Source of the DNA: Phytophthora colocasiae
Taxonomy: Eukaryota; Oomycota; Peronosporomycetes; Peronosporales; Peronosporaceae
Assembly: GCA_018806915.1 (NCBI GenBank)
Contig: JAGKQI010000090.1
Span: 2,356,001-2,420,000 of the forward strand
Length of the DNA: 64,000 nt
Direction: 5' to 3'
Shown here: positions 53,445 to 61,967 of the stretch, piece after piece
Numbering within the stretch: the first letter of the stretch is position 1
How the letters are laid out: each line of letters starts with the position of its first letter
Notes under the pieces: model-generated
Seen by the model: only the letters and a program-made list of their open reading frames with translations
Databases searched by the model: none
Told to the model about the DNA's origin: nothing
Translations under genes and position numbers: made by a program

Positions 53445-53787
53445 AAGTGCAAGTCGACAAGTCTTGTGCTTCGTTACGATACGCATCTTTATCCGTTGTA
53501 CTTGTCGGAGTAGTTAATTGGCATAGGTATAGGCCCCGATTGGATGTTCTAAAAAAATGACAAAAAAATGTTAGTCTTTCCTGAGATAGCAACTATTTCC
53601 CTGAAAGCGGGGGCTGAGATTCGTACCGGGGTTTTTGTCAAGCCGGTTGGAAATTGCGCCAGTGAATTGAAGTCGCTGACGGAGGCTAACTGTGGGGCAA
53701 TTGGCAACGTCGCCATCCTGCTAAAGTATAGATAGTGTGTCCGACTCACAGGTCGATGGTCCGACTGAGGACCTCCCTGGTGATGAC
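53445..53787. other. Junction between the Crinkler copy and Gypsy G1
   Basis: No gene. The A-rich stretch at 53,550-53,570 is followed by sequence that could include the outer end of G1. I could not define an LTR here because the other LTR is outside the window. Confidence 0.4.
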
Positions 53788-56697
53788 ATGAACTCGGCCG
53801 GTGTTGGTGATCTCTCGCCACCAGTGGCTTCACGTGGGGAATCTCACTCTGAATTCTCTGAGGGAACTCCTGATGTCTTCAGACCGCGAGCCTTTGGTGC
53901 CCCACGGCTTTTGTCTACGGAAGAGGTCGATCGGCTGTTTCGTCAGGGTCTGGTGACATCCACAGGGGATCAAGTTACGGCGTTGGGGGACTCTGATGTT
54001 CCCCAGAACTATGTCGCTCCCAGCGTGAAGCCAGAGGGACGTGCCTTTCTGGTGAGTACCCCCGCGCGAGCTGAAGACTTCAGAAGAGGGCGCCACATAG
54101 CGAATGCGTACGGTGGCCCCTGTGTACTCGTGGGTTACGAGGCACTTACTGATGAAGACCTCCGGGAGCTGGAGCGAGTGATTCCAAGCTTCGATCCCGC
54201 CGAAGTGGTGTCTCCATGTGCCCAAACTCCGGATGTACGCACTCTAGATGCTCTGACGTCATCTGTGGATGTTCGCCGGGAACTGGGATCTCCGGTTTCT
54301 CACGTCTCCCCCACCCGCCTTGCCGAGAAGGTCTTTCGGACGGCTGGATGCTTGAAACTCATGGCTGCTGCTCACCGCCGCCTTCGAGAACGTGTTGGTT
54401 CTCAGAACGGCGTCGCTCTGATTGATGCGGCCGCAGCGCGCTCCGAGTGTGAAGAAATCAAGCGCGAGTGGGTACTTCACTGCCAATACTGGAAACACGA
54501 GCTCAAGTGTGCCCAACAAGACGCCGGTCTGGTAGAAGAACGCATGGCTTCGGAAATTCAGGACCTCAAGGCTCACTACCAGGACCAAGTGGAAGCTCTG
54601 AAGTCGGACAAGGCAGTTCTGAAGTCCCAAGTCGCTGATCTTCAAGCACAGGTCTCGATTCTGAAGTCGCGTCCTGAGGTCAAGCCCACAGATCCGTGGG
54701 GGTTCTCAGAGTTCTTACAAGAGAATTCTGAAATCTCTGGTAATTGGGATCGGCTCCATGACCTTCTGGTGTCATACCAAGAGGACACCACCGTCCCTGA
54801 TAACTGGACGACTATCATCAGTGTGACAGCCTTGGACGCGCGAAAGAAGCCCGTTCCTGACTTCAAGAAACGGCTTTCTGAGGAACGAGCTCGTCAGGCT
54901 GCTGAGAAGGCCGCGAGGACCTCCAGAGTTCTGGATCTTACCCGTCCAAGTACTGAAACCTCAGAGTCCAAGAGCGAGAGCCCACGGTACCTGTCATATC
55001 CACCGAAGCCCCAGACTCTGAAATCACCTCCGAAGCGACCACTCAAGTGGGACTCCAAGAATTTGCAGCGTCGCCCGTCCGGACACAAGCCCGTTGAAGA
55101 GTCGGCGCTTCCGGCGAATGCAGATTCTAAGGTGGCAAAGTCTGAGGTCCACAAGAGGCTCCCTGGTGACGTGGTCTGGAAGGAAGTTCGACCCGACCTC
55201 CGCCAAGCCCTGCTATCTGGGATCAAGTATGATAAAGCCATGGAGTGGTTGGCGTCGGACAAAGCGGCTCACAGTCTCTTTAGCAGTCCGGCTCTCATTC
55301 AGATGTTGGTGAGCCTGGTATTCTCTCGTCGCCTGGATTCTACTCTCTGGGCCAAGTACGTCCCTGAAGTGTATTACCAGATGGCCGACGAGGTGGTGGA
55401 TCGTCACATCTCAGCTGGTACCGAGCCTGCAGCCTGGGGTGATCTGGATGGTCACGTAAATTACCCAGAAAGTGATGTCGAGTCCACCGCCGACAACCCC
55501 AAGGATGATCCGGATTACAAGGATTCTGGTGTGATCGAGTCTGGAGACGAAGACGACGACGAGAGCTCTGATGATGGTGCGTCTGACGACAGCGATTCCG
55601 AGAGCGACAAGTCTGAAGACAAGAAGTCTCAAGACAAGAAGTCTGGGAGCAAGAAGTCTGGGGACAAGAAGTCCGGGAGCAAGAAGTCTGGAGACAAGAA
55701 GTCTGATGACCACCCGCGTCCTGGTTCCAAACGTCCCCGGGATTCTGATGACGACTCAGACTCTGATGATGGACCTATCATCCCCACCAAGAAGTCCAAG
55801 AGAAGTATCGCATCCGTAAAGGCCCACACCAGTCCTAAGTCTCGCCCGAAGTCCACCAGTGGAAGTGGATCGAAGTCCAAAAGTTCTTCTGGGAAAGCGC
55901 GTAGTCTGGTGTCCAAGCCCTATAACTCCCTGACGGTCAAGGAGCTCCAGGTGGTGGAAACACCAGACTGTGAGGCATCCTCCTGGTTGTACTATGGTAT
56001 CAGGGTACAACGAGTGAGCTCTACCAAGACCACCACTGGCCAGACATTGGGTTTTCCAGACTACGAGGTGCACAAACACTCATGTGCCATCCTCAAGAAG
56101 CGCTGGGACTCTGAGCGGTACTGTGCAGTCCTCCGCAAGAAGCGCGCCCCTTGGAAAGTCATGTTCGACAACCGATTCTCAGAGTTTTACTTCCACAAGC
56201 GGGAAGAACTGGGGCCCATGGTGTTGGCTGACGTGGAAGACATCGTGCGCAGCATGAAGAAGCATGCTCAAGCCTTCTGGGAGCGTACACATTGGGTGAC
56301 CATGGATGTTGAGGCTGACGACAAGTCTGCGGAGCTTCACAAGTACCGGTCCATGCGTCGAGCCGCCATGATTCGTCAGCACAACGCCCTCATCCGAAAG
56401 GTCCTGGGGCACAAAGATTTCCCAGAGTCGCTGCTTTCAGAGCCTGGCATCTGGGTTGTCCCAGACAAGTCCTGCCCTTGGATCTGGCAAGATCCCAGAG
56501 TCGCAGAGCTCGGGGGTCCCAAGTGTCTGAGTCTGGAGACGCAACTGGGTGACTTGGACGCTATTGAGCCTGCTCGGATGCAATGGGCCACGGTGAATGC
56601 GGACGAAGAGTGGCTCCAGTACGTCCCCGCTGACATCAAGAAGGATCAGATGACACCTACGGAGCGTTCCGAGAACCCGATCTCCCTTCACTACTGA
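53788..56697 (+). CDS. Antisense ORF of G1, function unknown
   Basis: About 969 aa from the first ATG (the frame opens slightly upstream). A Pro/Ser-rich start is followed by a coiled coil (about residues 240-300, with QDLKAHYQDQVEALKSDK). Next comes a helical middle region, an Asp/Ser-rich segment with KKSGDKKSGSKKSG-type repeats, and a globular C-terminus (VMFDNRFSEFYFHKREEL, WVVPDKSCPWIWQDP). No gag zinc knuckle, protease or envelope-like signature was recognised. It is open over almost 3 kb and runs tail to tail with pol, separated by 385 bp. Whether it is expressed cannot be seen here. Confidence 0.65.
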   Translation: MNSAGVGDLSPPVASRGESHSEFSEGTPDVFRPRAFGAPRLLSTEEVDRLFRQGLVTSTGDQVTALGDSDVPQNYVAPSVKPEGRAFLVSTPARAEDFRRGRHIANAYGGPCVLVGYEALTDEDLRELERVIPSFDPAEVVSPCAQTPDVRTLDALTSSVDVRRELGSPVSHVSPTRLAEKVFRTAGCLKLMAAAHRRLRERVGSQNGVALIDAAAARSECEEIKREWVLHCQYWKHELKCAQQDAGLVEERMASEIQDLKAHYQDQVEALKSDKAVLKSQVADLQAQVSILKSRPEVKPTDPWGFSEFLQENSEISGNWDRLHDLLVSYQEDTTVPDNWTTIISVTALDARKKPVPDFKKRLSEERARQAAEKAARTSRVLDLTRPSTETSESKSESPRYLSYPPKPQTLKSPPKRPLKWDSKNLQRRPSGHKPVEESALPANADSKVAKSEVHKRLPGDVVWKEVRPDLRQALLSGIKYDKAMEWLASDKAAHSLFSSPALIQMLVSLVFSRRLDSTLWAKYVPEVYYQMADEVVDRHISAGTEPAAWGDLDGHVNYPESDVESTADNPKDDPDYKDSGVIESGDEDDDESSDDGASDDSDSESDKSEDKKSQDKKSGSKKSGDKKSGSKKSGDKKSDDHPRPGSKRPRDSDDDSDSDDGPIIPTKKSKRSIASVKAHTSPKSRPKSTSGSGSKSKSSSGKARSLVSKPYNSLTVKELQVVETPDCEASSWLYYGIRVQRVSSTKTTTGQTLGFPDYEVHKHSCAILKKRWDSERYCAVLRKKRAPWKVMFDNRFSEFYFHKREELGPMVLADVEDIVRSMKKHAQAFWERTHWVTMDVEADDKSAELHKYRSMRRAAMIRQHNALIRKVLGHKDFPESLLSEPGIWVVPDKSCPWIWQDPRVAELGGPKCLSLETQLGDLDAIEPARMQWATVNADEEWLQYVPADIKKDQMTPTERSENPISLHY

Positions 56698-57082
56698 AGC
56701 TCAGGTGTCCACCATGGTGCCCACGGGAAGGCTGCATCTTCGAGAAGCCAAATAGTTGTCTGCATTTGTGATGTAAATCCCCGGCCTCAGTGTAGCTTCC
56801 TAATCCCTTAATCTTTCAATATCACTCGACGTAATCACACTTCTTCTCATCATCTCATTGTTCATAACCTCGTAACCTCCAGTACTTAATTCTCCACAAA
56901 CTCACTTCCATATTCACATTCACATAGTCGTTTTATATAAGCAGCAACATGGTCGATCACATACCCAAACGCACGAATTTCAGAAATAGGTCTCTGAAAA
57001 CACGCACTCAGATTACCACACTCTAAAAGTCAACATCTGAAATCCTTCAGATATCAGACTTCCAGATGTGTTTTCAGAGTTA
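56698..57082. other. Spacer between the convergent G1 ORFs
   Basis: 385 bp without a gene, AT-rich, with repeated TCTGA/TCAGA words, five of them at 57,005-57,080. Confidence 0.6.
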
Positions 57083-59864
57083 TTAGACTCTGGGATGATC
57101 GTCTCCAGCCTGCATCGCCTGAAAACGGGCTCGTGCTCGTGCACTCTGGTTGAATTCGTAAAGTAATGCTCCACAGTTCAACTTCGATAACGGCAACCAC
57201 TCAGTTTCATCGTAACCTTTCCACTTAATCAAATATTCGCGCAGGCGTCTGGACGTCCTGGTACGCTTGTTCCAGCGGGTATCCAGAATCTTCTCCACTT
57301 CATACTCGCCGTTTTCAATATCAGGTTCCCAACTATCTTCTGGTAACAGGGCGGCGTCAAAATCATCATCTTCTGGAATCTGGAGTTCCACCGTGGGTCG
57401 TCTGGGGAACAGAGCCCTTGGCTTCAGACGGCTCACATGGACCCAGGGGTTCACGCGGTAGCCGGTATCTTCAACCTTGAGTCGTACTCTGAAATCGTCC
57501 AGCATCTCCTCGATCCTGAAGGGTCCGTGCCACATGTGTGCTAGCTTTCTGCTCAATCCCGTTTGTACCTTAGGGATGTAGAGCCATACAGCGTCGCCTA
57601 TAGCGAAACCTGACTTCAGGCGCTCTGATAACTCGTTCCACTTTCTGGTCTGTTCTTCAGACCGGTCACGCTTTGCCTTCTTCTGGAGATCTCCGGCACA
57701 TGCCAGAGCATAGCTATAGTCTCGTTGCATCTTCCGTCTCCATTCGTACGCAGTTCGCTCCTGAGTCGTCGATGGCTTGGGTCCAAGCATAGCGGACACC
57801 GTCCCATGAGCATCCCCCCCAACCATGTACCAGGTAGAAAGGCGTCTCCAGACGGGTGGCATCGAATGACGTGTTCAGGGCAAACATCAGACGTTCGGCG
57901 TGATCATCCCAGTCACTTTGATCAGCTTCAGAGATATATGCCTTAATCGCGCGCACCACAGTCTGTACTGATCTCTCCTGCTGGCCGTTGGCTTGAGGCC
58001 GGTACCCTAGAGTAGCTCGTTGTCTGCTACCCAAAAGTTCCCTGAAACACTTGAACACCTCACTCATAAAGCGAGGATCTTGATCATGACGAATCAGAGA
58101 GCTAGCACCAAAGTTTCTGAAAACGCGTTCCTCATAAGCCTCTGCTACATCCTGAGCAGTGGTGACACTCATTGGCTTGCACATTACGTATCCCGAAAAC
58201 ATATCCTGGAACAGCAAGAGAAATGTGTTTCCACGTGCGGATTTCGGCATGTGGGTCACAAAATCCATAGACACCACTTCAAATGGCCGGCTGGGCTCAA
58301 TATTTCCAGGGGACGGTCCAGGATTTGGGGGTCGCCCCTTGCCACTGGCACAGTCTACGCATTCCTTCACAAATCTCTCCACAGCGGCATACATACCCAA
58401 CCAGTAATATTCCGAACTCAACTTCTCAAAGGTTCTCCTGATTCCTTGATGTCCACCTTGGTAGTCTTCATGAGCATAGTGTAACAAGTCTGGATACAAG
58501 TCTCTGGGAACCACCAGTCTGAGTTCGTCAACATTGTCCCGGGGCCGCTCTCGAGTAGCGCGGCTCAGGCGATATAGTACATCTCTAGAATCCAGAACGA
58601 AATCCTCAGCAACTCTGGCAAGCTTCCTGACTCGGGGTCGTGGTAAATCTCCCACGTCACCTTTCAGAAACTTCATGAGTTCAACCAAGTACGGGTCCTG
58701 GCTCTGATGCGCCTTGATCCGTCGCCAGCGTTCTGCCTGGAACTCCAAAGGCCCCAAAGGTTCTCGTTCGTCATCGCCCTCAGGCAGATTAGCGTCAGGC
58801 GGAGCTTGGGCACGGGTTACAGCAATCAACACACTGACCGATCGAGGTAGGGGTGCGGATTCCGGATCAAAAACATTCTCAGACTCTGGTGACGCATTAT
58901 GATTTTCAGAGTCTGATATTTTTGACTCTTGAGCTTTCATGTCCGGGGCTGAGCAAGGCTTCATCAGTTTCTCATGAACTTTGGATACCAGTTGCAAGTG
59001 TATAAGTTCATCCTCGTCTTGCACCTGCCAAGCTTCCCCAAGAGTCAAAGTCTTCGAGGTCAGGTAATCCGCTGCTTGGTTAAACTCGCGCTTCACATGC
59101 ACCAACTTCAGAATCCGAAACTTGGTTTTCAGAGACTCAAATTCGGCCAACCTCCGTTGCAAGTTAGGCTGATTGCAGTTGATTAGTCCCTGAGCCTGTT
59201 GTATCGCGATGCGCGAATCTCCCACAACCACCAACTCCTGTACTCCGTGGTCGAGTGCCATCTTCAGACCATAATTCAGGCCACAGTATTCCGAGTCATT
59301 CACCGTGACATCCGTCAGGGGAAACCCTCGGGCTTCCAGAACGCTCCACCCCGGGAGTTCCCAGAGTATACACCCACAGCTTCCCAGACGGGTAGACGTC
59401 TTTGCGGCACCATCAAAACTCAGAACATAGCCCTGATAATCTGCTTCCAGCATTTCCACACTGATAGGAACTGGCGGCTTGACTCGCCCCTTGACTGGGA
59501 TCAGATTTTCAGAGACTTCGTCCAGATGCTCCCTGGAAGTAATGCCTGCACCGAGTATAGCTGGGAGTCCATCTTCATCACGCTGAATCCGGCGAATCTC
59601 TAAGTTCCACTGTGACAACTTCAGACCCCACTTGACATTCCTGCCGTCGGTGGAGCTCGATGTTAACAACCATTTCAGGACAGAGTATCTAGTATAGACC
59701 ACAATCACCGGACTTGACTCCACCAGAGCTCTGAAGTTTTCCAAAACTCTGAGGATCGCAATCACCTCTTTCTCAGCGATATGATACCTGAGTTCGGCAT
59801 CGTTCAGGACACGACCCGTAAACCGGACTGGGTGTATTATTCCCTCATATTCTTGTCCCAAGAC
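57083..59864 (-). pseudogene. G1 pol: RNase H, second RNase H, integrase, chromodomain; 5'-truncated
   Basis: The minus strand begins inside the RT-linked RNase H (AELRYHIAEKEVIAIL) where G2's LTR cuts it. A second, independent RNase H follows (VLSFDGAAKTS, DSEYCGLNYGLKMAL, VVGDSRIAIQ), then the integrase zinc finger (HEDYQGGHQGIRR...CVDCASGKG). The catalytic core shows SMDFVTHMP, RHDQDPRF and NGQQERSVQ. The frame shifts at a run of seven G (about 57,815) just after FYLVHGW; a GPY/F-like segment (MWHGPFRIEE) and a chromodomain (YEVEKILDTRW, YLIKWKGYDETEW) follow in the new frame. The protein is therefore inactive as it stands. Confidence 0.85.
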
Positions 59865-60324
59865 TGTAATAGGTCTACCTAGACCTATTAGGTGGCGTAC
59901 ACGCGCGCTTAGGTATATGAGGAAGCGTGCAATTAGAATAGACTTAATTTAAGTATACTTATTTAAATAAGTATAATTAAATCAAATATAACTAAATTAA
60001 ACTGCAAAATACCGTAAAATGAGAACTGTTATTGAATTTGGCATAAGCCAATTATGGACCTCCTAAAAATGTTTGTTATCTATTTCTAAAGGGTCTGCCA
60101 ACGTGTGGTTGGCAGAAACTCTGCTCAGTGATTGGTAGAAATCCGTTACTTTCTACCAATAATATGCACAAATGCACACGAACCATCCAATAATGTGGTT
60201 CGCCCATGTATCCTTTGGTGTGTACAGCACACCAAGGTCTGAGGCCCATTTCCAACCTCTAACAGTTATCCTAACTGTTAGAGTTACAAGTGGTACAACC
60301 ACTTGTACGTGTAACCCCGTTACA
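59865..60324 (-). repeat. 3' LTR of G2
   Basis: 460 bp, starting TGTAACGGGG and ending CCTATTACA on the minus strand (TG...CA ends), with a polypurine tract directly upstream. Its left edge interrupts the G1 pol frame at 59,864. It contains several hairpins, including an arm of 12 bp at 60,257-60,283 and one of 11 bp at 60,131-60,160. Confidence 0.85.
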
Positions 60325-60338
60325 CCATCCCCCCGTTA
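60325..60338 (-). other. Polypurine tract of G2
   Basis: On the minus strand TAACGGGGGGATGG abuts the LTR start, as expected for the plus-strand primer of an LTR retrotransposon. Confidence 0.75.
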
Positions 60339-60425
60339 AGATTCGACGTATCGGTCTCGATACGTCAATCAACAGAACTTGACAAGACCGTCAAGTTCCC
60401 AAGAGAAATCCGAGTTCATTTCGCA

Positions 60426-61967
60426 ATGGACTCGCCAACGCCCACGTCTCCGTCCGCTACTGCGGACGCGCAAGCCTCACCTGCTGCCTCTGCAGCAGGA
60501 ACAACGACCTCAGCAGTGCTCACTAGCACTGCTGCTTCCAGCAGTCCGACAGAGAAGCTCTCTGTCACCAAGTACCATGCTCTCCATAAGGAGAAGCATG
60601 AGAAGAAGAAGAAGTCTTCTTCTCTAGCAGAGATTAAGAATCCTGCTGTCCCTCTCAAAGAACTCTTTGGAGAGGACTACGAAGACATCCTTGACTATGA
60701 TGACGACGATGTCGAGGAGGGAGAGCTTGACGCCAAGGCTCCCGCTCCCGTGTCTTCGTCCGAAGACACGTCAGACCCACCCGTGGGATCTCGACGACCT
60801 CGTGATGAGGCCTCGGACGCTTCAAGCTCGAAGCGTCCGCGCAGTGATGATGAAGCGTCCCCCATGTCGAGGGCGCTCACTGCCCCGCGCACTGATCCGC
60901 CAGTGCGCACACCATGGATACCTACTGAGGCAGAAATCCATGACCGGTTCGGTGCTAGTTCACCACCGAACCCGATACTGTTGTACTCATGCAACAGTAT
61001 CAACGACGACGACGTCGCCGCTAAGGTTGTCTTTGAGTCCGAGACTCAAAGACGCGACTACTATATCGGGCTCTTCCACGACTATGCAGCGAAGAAGACT
61101 TCGCGCAAGAGCAAAGTGCCAGAGTGGCAGGCACTTTGTCAGTCGTGGAACGCCTTTGTTGATAACTTCAACAAAGACCCGAAGGCATATCGCGATCGCG
61201 TTGCTGCGGCTCGCGATCGCTACTACACTTACACTACACGTGGTAAGTGTGAACGCCTCCATGATCAGTCCATGGAAGCGGGGATCCCATGTGCCGTTCC
61301 CTTTGGCACACCCTGTCCGTGTTGCCCACCCTTGGCAACACGCCTTACCGAAAGTGATCTCCTGGGGTACACGGTCGTCCGTGTACCCGATCACATCAAG
61401 GAGCTCCGTGGTCGTATTGTGCCACGCGAAGCTCCGAGTGCTGTGGCTGACCGCAGCACTCCTCGTGCAGGGTTTAACCCTGCAAGTTATGGTGGGCTTC
61501 GTACGCCCTCACCATTTCCGGAACGTCCTCCATCAGGACGTTCCGCGGCTCCCATGTATCTCGATGGGGAGGAAATCCTCTCCAACGAATACGAAAACGA
61601 ACCCCTTGAGAGTTCGTTCTCTTATGAGCCACGATCCGCTCCACAATCCAGCGGATCGCTCCACGCGCGTCGCGCAACGGCGGCGGAGGGGGTGGGAACA
61701 CTCCCTCCGCATGGTCAACGCTATGACCATGACGATCGTGCCCTGCACGATCGAGTTGCTGCGCTGGAGCAGACACAGAGCGCTGAGATAGCGGCTCTGA
61801 AGCAGGAGGTTCGTGTCCTCCGTGCTGAGGTCTGCGAGGCAGCTCAGACTGCCTCGAACCTCTCGTCCGGTCTTGGGACGAGAGTGAACCAGTTGATCGA
61901 CCATGTCGACGGTCTCGAGAAGGCCTTCCAGGCCTCTCGCACTCCTCAGTCGGACTACCAACCCTAG
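60426..61967 (+). CDS. Antisense ORF of G2, overlaps the end of pol
   Basis: A 513-aa ORF from ATG 60,426. The Ser/Thr/Ala-rich N-terminus is followed by a basic stretch (KEKHEKKKK), an acidic one (DYDDDDVEEGELD), and a compact central region (RRDYYIGLFHDYAAKK, WQALCQSWNAFVDNF). A Cys-containing stretch (PCAVPFGTPCPCCPP) and a C-terminal coiled coil (AALKQEVRVLRAEV) complete it. No similarity to the G1 antisense ORF is visible. The last 494 bp are also coding for the GPY/F-linker and chromodomain end of pol on the other strand. It is open for 1.5 kb although packed with hairpins. Function unknown. Confidence 0.7.
   Translation: MDSPTPTSPSATADAQASPAASAAGTTTSAVLTSTAASSSPTEKLSVTKYHALHKEKHEKKKKSSSLAEIKNPAVPLKELFGEDYEDILDYDDDDVEEGELDAKAPAPVSSSEDTSDPPVGSRRPRDEASDASSSKRPRSDDEASPMSRALTAPRTDPPVRTPWIPTEAEIHDRFGASSPPNPILLYSCNSINDDDVAAKVVFESETQRRDYYIGLFHDYAAKKTSRKSKVPEWQALCQSWNAFVDNFNKDPKAYRDRVAAARDRYYTYTTRGKCERLHDQSMEAGIPCAVPFGTPCPCCPPLATRLTESDLLGYTVVRVPDHIKELRGRIVPREAPSAVADRSTPRAGFNPASYGGLRTPSPFPERPPSGRSAAPMYLDGEEILSNEYENEPLESSFSYEPRSAPQSSGSLHARRATAAEGVGTLPPHGQRYDHDDRALHDRVAALEQTQSAEIAALKQEVRVLRAEVCEAAQTASNLSSGLGTRVNQLIDHVDGLEKAFQASRTPQSDYQP

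Larger units (their letters stand above)
53788..59864 (-). mobile_element. Ty3/Gypsy element G1, dual-RNase H chromodomain type, truncated by G2
   Basis: pol is on the minus strand (57,083-59,864), cut at its 5' side by the LTR of G2. A 970-codon ORF on the plus strand (53,788-56,697) lies beyond the 3' end of pol. Both parts are enriched about fivefold in TCTGA/TCAGA, which supports one element. Two RNase H domains in pol resemble the Chronos group described from oomycetes. Confidence 0.7.

Noticed and set aside
53569..53751. LTR of G1
   Set aside because: A TG...CA stretch can be drawn here, but there is no second copy in the window and no clear polypurine tract next to it.
60667..61791. 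A 374-codon plus-strand ORF in a second frame of the G2 antisense region
   Set aside because: Arg/His/Ser-rich composition typical of an out-of-frame reading of the 513-codon ORF; it has no initiation context and no domain.
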